From contig CAVVIH010000005.1 of the NCBI GenBank assembly GCA_963748295.1, positions 124,001 through 188,000 on the forward strand: a stretch of DNA of 64,000 nt. The letters are read 5' to 3'. Numbering within the stretch: position 1 is the first letter of the stretch; each line of letters starts with the position of its first letter. The position numbers were made by a program, and so were the translations under genes. The stretch is from CAVVIH01 sp963748295. GTDB lineage: Bacteria; Acidobacteriota; Vicinamibacteria; Vicinamibacterales; 2-12-FULL-66-21. The notes below the pieces were generated by a model, which was not told where the DNA came from, did not search any database, and was given only the letters and a program-made list of their open reading frames with translations. Of this stretch, positions 25,694-35,074 are shown piece after piece.

Positions 25694-26650
25694 ATGACTA
25701 CGCAATCGAAGTGGCAGGGGCTGCCGACGGAAGCCATCAATCCCGTCAGCCTCGCCGTCGACAAGGCGCCGGTCGTCGACATCATCGAGATGGTGATCGA
25801 CGAGGACCGGAAAGTCATCGCCGCCGTTCACAAGGAGAAAGAGCGCATCGCGCACGGCGTCGAGATCATCGCCCAGGCGCTGAAAAAGGGCGGCCGCATC
25901 ATCTTCGTCGGCGCCGGCACCAGCGGGCGGCTCGGCGTGGTCGAAGCCTCGGAGATGCCGCCGACGTTCGGCACGTCGCCCAACATCGTCCAGGCGATCA
26001 TGGCCGGCGGCCAGGACGCCGTGTTCCGCGCCAAGGAAGGCGTCGAGGACAACTACGAAGAAGGCGCGCGCAGCATCGCGCGGCTGCGGCTCAGCAAGAA
26101 GGACGTGGTGGTCGGCGTCTCGGCGAGCGGCATGACGCCGTTCGTGCGCGGCGCGCTCACGCGCGCGCGCAAGGCGGGCGCGAAGATCATCTTCGTCACC
26201 TGCTGGCCCGGATCGGAGCTGCAGACGTTCGTCGATCTGCAGATCGCGCCCGCCGTCGGCCCCGAAGTGATCGCCGGCTCGACCCGCCTGAAGGCCGGCA
26301 CCGCGACCAAGATGGTCCTCAACATGCTGACGACGATCGCGATGATCAAGGTCGGCAAGACCTACGGCAACCTGATGGTGGACGTCCAGACCGGCTCGGA
26401 GAAGCTGAAGGATCGCGCCCGCCGCATCATCGGCATCGTCACCGGGATCGACTACGATGCCGCCGACGCGCTCCTGAAGCGCGCGAAGTGGAACGTCAAG
26501 GCCGCGATCGTCATGCAGAAGAGCGGGCTGACGCTGCCGCAGGCGCTGCGGCGGCTCAAGAAGGCCGACGACTCGGTCCGCGACGCGATCGGCGAGGACA
26601 TCGAGCCGCGCCGACTCTCCGCAGCTGCCAGCTGCATTGATAATCGCTAG
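25694..26650 (+). CDS. murQ: N-acetylmuramic acid 6-phosphate etherase MurQ
   Basis: MurQ removes the lactyl ether from MurNAc-6-phosphate to give GlcNAc-6-phosphate during cell-wall sugar recycling. The 318-residue product has the sugar-isomerase (SIS) motif FVGAGTSGRLG (71-81), then EASEMPPTFGTSPNIVQAIMAGG. It also has the characteristic acidic EGVEDNYEEGA and the phosphate-binding VVGVSASGMTPFVRGAL. A UBA-like helical tail (about 260-318) is normal for the family. Its stop codon overlaps that of the convergent nagB by 3 bp. With the kinase, nagB and transporters downstream it suggests use of murein amino sugars. Confidence 0.95.
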   Translation: MTTQSKWQGLPTEAINPVSLAVDKAPVVDIIEMVIDEDRKVIAAVHKEKERIAHGVEIIAQALKKGGRIIFVGAGTSGRLGVVEASEMPPTFGTSPNIVQAIMAGGQDAVFRAKEGVEDNYEEGARSIARLRLSKKDVVVGVSASGMTPFVRGALTRARKAGAKIIFVTCWPGSELQTFVDLQIAPAVGPEVIAGSTRLKAGTATKMVLNMLTTIAMIKVGKTYGNLMVDVQTGSEKLKDRARRIIGIVTGIDYDAADALLKRAKWNVKAAIVMQKSGLTLPQALRRLKKADDSVRDAIGEDIEPRRLSAAASCIDNR

Positions 26651-27472
26651 TCAGGCAACAGCCTCACTCGATTACGAGCTGCTACTGCCGGAGCCGTCCG
26701 GTCCGACCGCTGGTCCGGATCCAGCAACAGCTTCCCCGCCGCCGCCGCGTCGACACGACCTCCACGTCGGGATGCAGCTGAAGGAACGACGCCGGCAGCG
26801 TCGTCGTGATCGGTCCGTTGACCAGCCGTTCCACGCACGCCGCCTTCGATCGGCCGGTCGCGAGCAGCACGATCGCCCGCGCCTGCAGGATCGTCGCCAT
26901 CCCCATCGACAGCGCCTCGCCAGGAACAGCGTCGGGATCGCCGCCGAACAGCGCGGCGTTGCTGCGGCGCGTCTCGGGCTCGAGCGCGACGCGATGGGTG
27001 CGCGCCTGCAGCTCGCGCGCCGGCTCGTTGAAGCCGATGTGCCCGTTGCTGCCGATGCCGAGGATCTGAAGGTCGATGCCGCCGGCCGCGGCGATCGCCT
27101 GCTCGTAGCGCTCGCACTCCGCGTCAGGATCCGCCGCGGCGCCGTTCAGGAATTCGATCTGCGCAGCGCGAAAGTCGACACGGCTCGAACAGGTGCATCT
27201 CCATGAACTGCGCGGTAGCTGCCGGGATGGTCGACGGCATGCCGAGGAACTCGTCGAGGTTGAAGGTGCGGACGCGCGAGAGATCGAGCTGCCCGCGCTC
27301 GACGCAGCCCGGCGAGCTCCTGGTAGAGGGAACCGGCGTCCTGCCGGTCGGCAGGCCGAGCACGAGCGACGGCTTCGCCGACACGTGGCCGGCGATCCGT
27401 TTCGCCAGCGCACGCGCCGCGGCGCGATCGTTCGGGAAGATCGTGACGCGAATCTCGCAGGGCTCGTGCCAT
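26647..27472 (-). pseudogene. nagB: Glucosamine-6-phosphate deaminase, broken by about five single-base indels
   Basis: NagB converts glucosamine-6-phosphate to fructose-6-phosphate and ammonia. Pieces of the protein lie in different frames, in order: EIRVTIFPNDR, PSLVLGLPTGRTPVP, LYQELAGLRRA, GQLDLSRVRTFNLDEFLGMP, VDFRAAQIEFLNG, LQILGIGSNGHIGFNEPARE (the active-site region) and DAAAAGKLLLDPD. Shifts lie near 27457, 27340, 27305, 27183 and 26748. Between them the protein is well conserved and free of stops, so these are either consensus errors or very recent damage. The ATG at 27472 overlaps the kinase stop (TGATG), as in an intact operon. The protein would be about 275 residues. Confidence 0.85.
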
Positions 27473-28419
27473 CAGTGCTGCTTGTAGATGGGAATCGAAC
27501 GCGCCGCCGCGGGCTTCCTGCAGAGCGAGCGCGACGGCGCCGCTCGCCGGCTCGCGTTCGAGCACGCGCGCATCGCTGTGCGGCGACGGCCACCGGCAGC
27601 CGGCGCCTCAGCTCGTCGCGCAGCCACGGCACCGCGCGGAAGATCCCGCCCGACAGGATGAACGTGAACGGCTCGCCGACCATTCCGAGACGTCGCGCGA
27701 CGGAGACGCCGGACGCCTCGAGCTCGTCGGCGGCGCTGCGCAGGATGCCGATGCGCCGCTCGTCGCCCTGCGCGGAACGCCGCCTGCACGCACTGCGCGA
27801 GCGCCCCGATCGCCGACGGCTTCAGATTGCTGTGATAGACCTCGTGCAGCAGGTCCTGCGCCTGCGACACGCCGAAATGCGTGCAGCAGCAGCGGCGTCA
27901 GCGCCGTTTTCGGGCCGCGCTGGTCGGCTTCGCGCAGCACCGCCCGCAGCGCCGCCCGGCCGATCCAGTAGCCGCTGCCCTCGTCTCCGAGCACGTAGCC
28001 CCAGCCCCCGGCCCGCGCCGCCTCCTGCGCGCGTTGCGGCCGTAGGCGATCGAGCCGGTGCCCGAGATGATGACGACGCCCGGCTTGACCGGCGCGCCCG
28101 CTTCGAGCGCGACCAGCGCGTCGTTGACCACCAGGATGCGCGCCTGGTAGCCGATGCGCCGCATGATTCCGCGGACGATCGACGAATCGTCCGGCCGATC
28201 GACGCCGGCAATGCCCAGGCAGATCGCGGCGGGGACGATGTCGCGGTCGCCGATCGCCTCCTCCATGACGTCGTGCAGGACCTTTTCGACCTGCAGCTCG
28301 CCGACCGCCTGCAGGTTGGCGCCAGGCGCGCGGGCCTCTGCGATCAGCGTGCCGTTCTCATCCGCCAGATGGCAGACGGTCTTGGTGCCGCCGGCATCGA
28401 TGCCTAGGACGTGAAACAT
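27472..28419 (-). pseudogene. BadF/BadG-type N-acetylglucosamine kinase, broken by about five single-base indels
   Basis: The ATG at 28419 begins MFHVLGIDAGGTKTVCHLAD, the phosphate-1 motif of the BadF/BcrA ATPase (N-acetylglucosamine kinase-like) family. VIISGTGSIAYGRNA follows, and in a shifted frame GGWGYVLGDEGSGYWIG. The remainder (HFGVSQAQDLLHEVYHSNLK, FTFILSGGIFRAVPWL, the ALALQEARGG region and the end IPIYKQH) is spread over further frames. Shifts lie near 28030, 27887, 27779, 27590 and 27500. As in nagB, protein conservation between the shifts is good. The enzyme would phosphorylate GlcNAc or a related amino sugar and so feed murQ/nagB metabolism. It is probably intact in the living cell. 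Confidence 0.82.
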
Positions 28420-28518
28420 GTCGGAGCCAGGGTGCCAGGTGCCAAGTGCGGGTCCAGTTCCACGCAAAAACGGCCGGCGGATGATCCGCCGGCCGTTGCA
28501 GAAACACGCCGACGCAGT

Positions 28519-31500
28519 TTACCAGAACAGCTTGAGGCTGAACTGGATCTCACGCGGCGCGCGGGCGCCGGTGACCTGGCCGAAGGTGTCGGTGCCGCCG
28601 ATGTCGCAGCGGTTCAGCGTCACCGTCGTCGCCGCGGCGCACGCGAGGTCGACGGTCGTGAACTGGAGCTGGTTGAACGCGTTGATGAAGTCCGCGCGGA
28701 ACTGGATACGGCCGGTGTCCCACGGGTAGAAGTTCTTCGACAGCGCGAGGTCGGTCTGGTTGCGGCCCGGCAGCCGGAACGCCGCGCGCGGCGAATCGCC
28801 GTACGTGCCGTCGCCCGGAGGCGCGAATGCCGCGGGATTGATCCAGTAGACGCCGCCCGACTGCTCGCCCGCACCCGGATCGCCCACCATGTTCGCGCGG
28901 CCGCCACGGCGTCCGCCGTTGGTGTTCGCGGTGATGCGTGCGGCCGGCGCCCCGGAGTTGATCTGGGTCAGCCCGGAAATCTGCCAGCCGCCGAGCGCCG
29001 CCTTGGCGAACCAATTCGTCGAGTCGCGGAAGAACGGCAGCTCGTAGATGTAGGTCGCCGAGAAGATGTGGCGGCGATCGGTGCGTGCATCCGCGTACTC
29101 GACATCGAGATCGAGCGGATTCTGCGGAAAGTCGACCGCGTCACGATCGTTCGACGCCGTCGTGCGGTTGCGGCTCAGCGTGTAGTTCAGCGTCAGGGTG
29201 CCGGCGCGTCCCTGGTCGTGGCGGAACTGCGTCAGGAATCCCCAATAGTTGCTGTAGGCCGTGGTCTGGCGCATGGTGATCGCGCCGTAGCCGACATACG
29301 GCCGGACGAGATTCAGGTTGCCGTTGACGCCGACCACGTCGGCGGGCTGCGGCTGGTTGATATCCAGCGGCTGGATCAAGTCGTCGCCGCGCGATCCGAC
29401 GTAGCTCACGTCGATGAAGCCGCGCGGGTAGACCTGCCGCTGCACGCCAATGTTCCACTGTTGCGTCCGCGGAGTGTCGAACGGCGCGCTACTCGCGATC
29501 AGCGAGCGCAGCCCCACTGTTCCGGCTGGCGCCCCTGCACTCGGGTTCGACAGCGCGGGATTGAGGAGCGACACCGTGTTGGCATAGGGCGGATTCGTAA
29601 ACGCGTTCTGCTCGAAGATGCCGACCAGCGGTTGATCGTAGTAGAGGCCGTAGCCGGCGCGCACGATCATCAATCCGTTGCTCTGCGGATCCCACGAGAC
29701 TCCAACCCGTGGCTGGATGTTGTTCTTGTCGGTCTCGTAGATGCCGCGGTCGAACGGATTGCCCTCCCGGCCCGCCACGATGATCCCGTTCAGCGGATTG
29801 CCGGTGCCGGCGACCAGCAGCGTGCCAGCGGCGTTGGCAAAGGTTGGCGCCTGGGCACGGTTGTAGAGCTCGGGCAGGAAGTTGGTCAACACGTCGTTCT
29901 TGTCGATGACCTGCGGATAGAACCCGTAGCGGACGCCGTAGTCGAGCGTCACGTTCGAGCGGATGCGCCACGTGTCCTGCGCGAACATTTCGTAGCGGTT
30001 GAAGCGGAGATGATTGGTGATGTCGATCTCGGACTCGGCATAAGTGCACGGGTTGCCGCACAGGCCATCTCGATTGCCCGTCAGGAAGTTCTGGAATGCC
30101 GTACGGCCGCCGCCGACGCCGAACACGAAGCGGCCATGGGTCTCGTTGTTGGCGTTCTCGTTCTTCTGCTCGAACGCCATGAGAAAGCCGCCCTTGAACG
30201 TGTGATGGCCACGCGTGTGCGTGTAGCTGTCGCTGACCGTGTGGTTCCAGGTACTCGATGTTGAAGCCCTGGATCGGACCGGCGAGCGCCAGCCCGGCGA
30301 CGTTGATCACCGGAATACGATTGTTGAGGTTCTCAGGGAACAGCTCGGGAGTCGTGAGCCCGTACTCCGGTCTCGTGTTGCGGTTGTCGTCCGGATCCGT
30401 CGTGACAATCTTGTTGCCGGAGAGCTGATAGCGGAACTCGTTCAACCCGTTCCCCATCGTCGTGCGGAGCTCTGTGGAGAAGACGTTGCCGGGCACATTG
30501 GTGTCGGTCGCCGCGATGTTTGGCACCGTCACATTGAAGAACAGTCCGCCCGGCTCGACCGTCTGGCTCAGGTCGTGCGTATAGCGGCCAACCAGTTTCC
30601 AGTTCCGAGCGAGGTCGTAGTCGACCCGCACGACTTCCTGGCGCGTGTTGTTGATGTTGGGAACGGTGCTGACGAACTGATTGACGCCGGAATTCGGCGC
30701 CGGCCAGAGCTCGAGCAACCGGACGGCATTGGGATCGCGATTCTCCGGCGCCACGTAGTTCGCGTTCGCCGGATCGTTCAACCACGCGGGGTTGACGACT
30801 ACGGCAGTCGTCGATCCGGGTGCGCGGGTAATGCGCCGCCACTCCTGCGAGAAGAAGAAGAACGCGCGGTCGCGCCACGGAAGAATCGGGCCGCCGACGG
30901 TGTAGCCAAAGTTGTTGTAATCGAGCTTCGGCGCCTCTCTGAGCGCTTCCGTGCCGGCGCGCTTGCGCGCCCACGTGTTCGCGTTCAGCTTCTCGTCGCG
31001 GAAGAACTCGTACGCCGTTCCGGAGAAGTTCTGCGTGCCGCCGCGCGTCACGATGTTGACGACACCGCCGCCGCTCCGCGGCCATTCAGCCGCGTAGCTG
31101 CTCGTGATGATCTTGAACTCCTGAATCGACTCCAGCGTCGGCGTGGCCAGCAGCGTGATGTTCGACCCGACGTCGACGTTCGACACGCCGTCGACGAGCC
31201 AGTTCACGCCGTTGCGCCGGCTCCCGTTGATCGAGATGCTGATCGTGCTGGTAAGACCGACGCCGACTTCGTCGGAGAGATCGCTCGACACGCCTGGCAC
31301 CAGCGTCGCGAGCTGAACGAAATTGCGGTTGTTGAGCGGCAGCTCCTGGACCTGCGTCGGCCCCATGAGGCTCTGCACCGCCGGCGTCGGCTGGACGAAC
31401 TGCGACGCGGCGCTGACCTCGACGGTCTCGGCGACGCCGACACCCAGCTTGCCGTTCACCTCGATGCGATCGTTGACGTGCAGCTCGATCGCCCTTGCGA

Positions 31501-31783
31501 CCATCGGCTGGAAGCCAGAGAGGTTGAACGTGACCTCGTAGGTGCCCGGCCGCAAGGCTGCCGCCTGATAGCGGCCGCTCTCGTTGGTGACGAACTCAGC
31601 CGTCCGCCCGGTTTCGATGTGCTTGACGACGACCGTGACACCCGGAAGGATGGCGCCGGTCTGATCGGTGACGACCCCGACGATGGTGCCCGTCGTTTCC
31701 TGCGCGGCGCCAGGGGCCGCGAGTCCCACCACCAGCAGGATGCTCGACAGCATCTGCCAGCCGTACGTACTCCACTTGCTCAT
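28519..31783 (-). CDS. Oar-like TonB-dependent outer-membrane receptor, one frameshift near 30247
   Basis: The protein of about 1,090 residues has a signal peptide, a carboxypeptidase-regulatory-like beta domain (TGTIVGVVTDQTGAILPGVTV), a plug (LPLNNRNFVQLATLVPGVSS, then NWLVDGVSNVD) and a large beta-barrel ending REIQFSLKLFW. This is the acidobacterial/Oar type of TonB receptor, which takes up large or poorly diffusing substrates. The frame changes once: FNIEYL (near 30248) continues as NHTVSDSYTHTRGHHTFKGG in the next frame. A single-base error or mutation explains it. I prefer the ATG at 31783, which has GGGGGAG just upstream, over the ATG at 31795. It is possibly linked with the murein-sugar genes, but the substrate is unknown. 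Confidence 0.85.
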
Positions 31784-31841
31784 GCACTCCCCCATACATG
31801 AAGACAGTTTTGTTACAAGTTCGTAATACGAGCGAACTCTA

Positions 31842-31988
31842 CCACGTGCTACGTGCGACGTGCTACGTGCTCGTGCACGTGCGACGTGCGACGTGCTGAC
31901 TTGTCACGTGCCACGTGCTGGCACCTGGCACCTGGCACCTGGCACGTGGCACGTGGCACGTGGCACGTGGCACGTGGCACGTGGCACC
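31842..31988. repeat. CACGTG-rich array with nine 7-bp tandem units
   Basis: The first part holds irregular CGTGCTACGTGCGA words. From 31922 there are three CACCTGG units followed by six perfect CACGTGG units ending at 31984. Each unit of the second set contains the palindrome CACGTG. The array lies between the TPR gene's stop and the TonB receptor's upstream region. A weaker copy (GTGCCAGGTGCCAAGTGC) lies upstream of the kinase at about 28431-28448. Confidence 0.8.
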
Positions 31989-31991
31989 GAC

Positions 31992-33152
31992 TCAGTTCTT
32001 CTTGATCCCAGACACCTGCTTAAGGAGGCGATCGCGCAGCAGCTGGTTCAGCTCCACGGCCCTGGCCTGAGCCGTCCGGGATTCCTCGGCGCGTCCCGCC
32101 TTCTTGAGCGCCCGGGCGTAAAGGAACCATGCGCTGGCGTCTTCGGGGGCCCGCTCGATCGCTCGCTGAAGCGATCGAACGGCTTCCTGCGGATGATCCG
32201 TGTCCAGGTGCGCCCGTCCCAGGTCGCGCGCGATATCCGCGCGGGACGGATCGAGCGTTGTCGCGCGTTCGAGCAGCTCGAGGGCCCGCTGCGCGTTGCC
32301 GCGATCGAGCTCCAGAACGCCGAAATAATAGTGAGCTGAGACGTGGGACGGATTCAGGGATATCGCCTTCTGAAACGCGGCGGCCGCCTCGTCGTACGCG
32401 CGTTCCTTATATAGAGCGAGGCCGAGTGAGTAGCGCGGCTGGGCCGCTGCGGCGTCCAGTCGAATGGCCGCCTTGTAGTGAGCCGCCGCCCGCGTCCAGT
32501 CCTGGCCGGCGTCCGCGACGTCGCCGAGCAGCATCTGCGTTTCGATCCACGCCGGGGCTGCAGATTCGAGGAGCCGGCTTGCGATCCGGGCTTTGTCGAT
32601 ATCGGCCGTGCGAAGCCACGCGCGGCCGGCGGCGAGCAGCACATCACGATCGCGGACGCCCGAATCGATGCTGCGCTGCAGCACCGGCGCGGCCTCCGCC
32701 TCGCGGTGCAACTGCATCCACGCCAGGCCCAGCGCCGCGTGAACGGCGGGAGGCGCCGGATCTTTCGCATATGGAGCAAGCGCGACGGCCGCACCGGATG
32801 CGTCACCGCTCTTGAGCAGCGCGATCCCGAGATTGAAGCGCGCGCCATCGAGTGAGGGATTCAACGCGAGCGCGGCGCGTGCGGCCGCGGCAGCGCCCTT
32901 GAAGTCACCGGCGCTGCTGCGCGCTGCGGAAAGATTGACCTTCAGCTCTGGCCAGTCCGGCGATTCACGCTCCGCCGCTTCGAGCAGCGCGATCGCCTCG
33001 CTGGCGCGCCCGGCCTGCGCCGCCGCATCGGCGCGTTCGATCAGCACGCGCGCTCTCGCACGACCGTCGTCTTGAGCCGAGGCGGGCGCCGCCAGGATGA
33101 GGACGATCGCCGCAGCGATGCGAACAACCCGCCGGGACATGCCTCGAATCAT
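31992..33152 (-). CDS. Secreted tetratricopeptide-repeat protein
   Basis: The 386-residue protein has a signal peptide (about 1-30; the start could also be the ATG at 33140) and about nine TPR units throughout. Examples are ASEAIALLEAAERESPDWPEL, AAAHYKAAIRLDAAAAQPRY and AAAFQKAISLNPSHVSAHYY. TPRs are protein-protein scaffolds, so no reaction can be named. The next gene, the CRTAC1 protein, is divergent. Proteins pairing TPRs with CRTAC1 or ASPIC neighbours are common in this kind of genome, but their role is unknown. Confidence 0.8.
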   Translation of the reverse strand: MIRGMSRRVVRIAAAIVLILAAPASAQDDGRARARVLIERADAAAQAGRASEAIALLEAAERESPDWPELKVNLSAARSSAGDFKGAAAAARAALALNPSLDGARFNLGIALLKSGDASGAAVALAPYAKDPAPPAVHAALGLAWMQLHREAEAAPVLQRSIDSGVRDRDVLLAAGRAWLRTADIDKARIASRLLESAAPAWIETQMLLGDVADAGQDWTRAAAHYKAAIRLDAAAAQPRYSLGLALYKERAYDEAAAAFQKAISLNPSHVSAHYYFGVLELDRGNAQRALELLERATTLDPSRADIARDLGRAHLDTDHPQEAVRSLQRAIERAPEDASAWFLYARALKKAGRAEESRTAQARAVELNQLLRDRLLKQVSGIKKN

Positions 33153-33161
33153 ACAACCGGC

Positions 33162-33345
33162 AAGATCCGCGTAAATCCGCGTTCCGTCAATTCAGATCCG
33201 CGTGAATCCGCGTTTCGTGAATTAGCCGCGTAAATCCGCGTTTCGTAAATTGAAGATCCGCGTAAATCCGCGTTTCGTGAATTCAAGATCCGCGCAAATC
33301 CGCGTTTCGTAAATTCAAGGGCCGCGTAAATCCGCGTCTTATAAT
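33162..33345. repeat. Six near-tandem 28-32 bp units (AAATCCGCGTTTCG), last unit carries TATAAT
   Basis: Each unit reads approximately AGATCCGCGTAAATCCGCGT followed by TTCGTGAATTC. Units start at about 33162, 33194, 33223, 33253, 33284 and 33318. The last unit changes to CCGCGTCTTATAAT and ends 6 nt before the CRTAC1 start codon. The units are imperfect, spacer-free and carry an internal AATCCGCGT duplication, which excludes a CRISPR array. Confidence 0.8.
33340..33345 (+). promoter_or_regulatory. TATAAT -10 box placed for leaderless transcription of the CRTAC1 gene
   Basis: A perfect TATAAT ends 6 nt before the ATG at 33352, so transcription would begin at or next to the start codon. No ribosome site and no clear -35 box are present. 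Confidence 0.4.
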
Positions 33346-33351
33346 GCGCGG

Positions 33352-35019
33352 ATGCGTGCGCTGGCGACCTTCGCCGCGTTGAGCTCGTGCGCGGCGCTCG
33401 CCTTCTCCGCTCAGCCCGCCGCCGTCCGCTTCGAGAACGTCACGCAAGAAGCCGGGCTCGCCTTCACCCACGTCGGCGGCGGCACCGCCGAGAAGCGCTA
33501 CATACCGGAAGTGATGAGCGGTGGCGTCTGCGCCGACGATCTCGACGGCGACGGCTGGACCGACCTCGTGTTGGTCACCGGCGGCAGCTTCGCGTCTGCC
33601 GCTGGCCAGGCGGCTCCCCCGCCCCATGGGATCTTTCGAAACACCGGCAAGGGGCGATTCGAGAACGTCACGGAAAAGACGCGCATTACCAACGGGGGCT
33701 GGGGTATGGGGTGTGCGATCGCCGACTACGACAACGATCGGGATCTCGACATCTTCATCACGAACCTTCTCGTCCCGAACCAGCTGTGGCGCAACGACGG
33801 CAAATGGACGTTCACCGATGTGACGAAGGAGGCCGGCGTCGGCGGCGGTCCGGGCCGATGGAACACCGGCGCCACCTTCGGCGACTTCGATCACGACGGC
33901 CGCCTCGATCTCTTCGTCGCCGGCTACGTGCGCATGGATCCGGCGAACCTGCCGGAGCCGGAAAAGACACCGGAGTGCCGGCATCGCGGGCTCGTCACCA
34001 ACTGCGGGCCTCGCGGGCTGCCGGGCGAGCGCGATCTGCTCTTTCGCAACGCCGGGAATGGACGATTCGCGCCAGTGGACGGCCCGATCGATCCGAAATC
34101 GTTCTATGGGCTCGGCGCGGTCTTCCTCCCGCTCGGTCCCGACGGCCGCATCGAGCTGTACGTCGCGAACGACTCGACGCCGAACGCGCTTTATCGATTC
34201 GCCGACGGTCGGCCGCGCGACCATGCGATGGAGTCGGGCGTCGCGCTGAGCGAGGAAGGACACGAACAGGCGGGGATGGGGATCGGCTGCGGCGACTACG
34301 ACCGCGACGGCCGGCTGGATCTGTTCGTCACGAACTTCGTCGACGACTACAACACGCTTTATCGCAATCTCGGCGATGGCCTGTACGAGGACGTCACGCG
34401 GCGCCTGCGGCTGGCGCAGCCCGCGTGGAACTACATGGGCTGGGGCACCGGCTTCGCGGACTTCGATCATGACGGCCAGGACGATCTGATCGTCGCCAAC
34501 GGCCATGTCTATCCGCAGGTCGATTCGCTCGAGCTGCCGTCGAAATGGCGGATGCCGCTGCAGGCGTTCATGAACCGTGGCGCGCGCGGCTTCGAGGAGC
34601 TGCCCCGCGACGCGCTGCCGGGTGTCGCCGTCGGCCGCGGCCTCGCGCTCGGCGATTTCTGGAACGACGGCCGCCTCGGTTTCGTGGTCAACAACCTCGA
34701 CGGGCCGGCAGCGATGTATCGACCGGTCGCGACTGCAGGAAACTTCATCGAACTCCAGCTCGAAGGCAAAACGATTTCGGATGCGACCGGCGCGCTGGTG
34801 ACGATTCGCATGCCGGAGAGTCAGGTGACGAAGTACGTCGCCAGCGGCGGCAGCTACCTGTCGTCGCACGATCGGCGCGTTCACGCGGGCGTGGGCACCG
34901 CGGCGACAGTTCAAGTCGCGATCAGGTGGCCGGATTGGACGATGCAGGATCTCGGGACCCTGAGAACGAACCGGCGATACAAGGTCGTGCAGGGCGGACC
35001 GGCGATCGAGCTCCAGTGA
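33352..35019 (+). CDS. CRTAC1-family protein (FG-GAP/VCBS repeats plus ASPIC/UnbV domain)
   Basis: The 555-residue secreted protein has a signal peptide (about 1-22) and a series of calcium-type FG-GAP/VCBS repeats with the motif DxDxDGxxD. Examples are ADDLDGDGWTDLVLVTGG, ADYDNDRDLDIFITN, DFDHDGRLDLFVAGY and DYDRDGRLDLFVTNF. An ASPIC/UnbV domain closes it (ASGGSYLSSHDRRVHAGVGT). These repeats make a beta-propeller like that of integrins and probably bind calcium. The biological role of the CRTAC1 proteins in bacteria is not known. It is divergent from the TPR gene, and a repeat array lies between the two starts. Confidence 0.88.
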   Translation: MRALATFAALSSCAALAFSAQPAAVRFENVTQEAGLAFTHVGGGTAEKRYIPEVMSGGVCADDLDGDGWTDLVLVTGGSFASAAGQAAPPPHGIFRNTGKGRFENVTEKTRITNGGWGMGCAIADYDNDRDLDIFITNLLVPNQLWRNDGKWTFTDVTKEAGVGGGPGRWNTGATFGDFDHDGRLDLFVAGYVRMDPANLPEPEKTPECRHRGLVTNCGPRGLPGERDLLFRNAGNGRFAPVDGPIDPKSFYGLGAVFLPLGPDGRIELYVANDSTPNALYRFADGRPRDHAMESGVALSEEGHEQAGMGIGCGDYDRDGRLDLFVTNFVDDYNTLYRNLGDGLYEDVTRRLRLAQPAWNYMGWGTGFADFDHDGQDDLIVANGHVYPQVDSLELPSKWRMPLQAFMNRGARGFEELPRDALPGVAVGRGLALGDFWNDGRLGFVVNNLDGPAAMYRPVATAGNFIELQLEGKTISDATGALVTIRMPESQVTKYVASGGSYLSSHDRRVHAGVGTAATVQVAIRWPDWTMQDLGTLRTNRRYKVVQGGPAIELQ

Positions 35020-35034
35020 GCACGTCGATCTCCG

Positions 35035-35064
35035 TTGACAGTAGAGCCTCTAACCTGTTACTTT
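35035..35064 (+). promoter_or_regulatory. Sigma-70-type promoter for the GH10-like gene
   Basis: TTGACA (35035-35040) is followed after 18 bp by TACTTT (35059-35064). The ATG at 35075 is only 10 nt further and lacks a ribosome site, so the leader is very short. Confidence 0.5.
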
Positions 35065-35074
35065 TTCTCGGTTT

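Noticed and set aside
33162..33345. Possible CRISPR array
   Set aside because: Units are imperfect, have no unique spacers of constant length, and carry an internal duplicated word; no cas gene is near.
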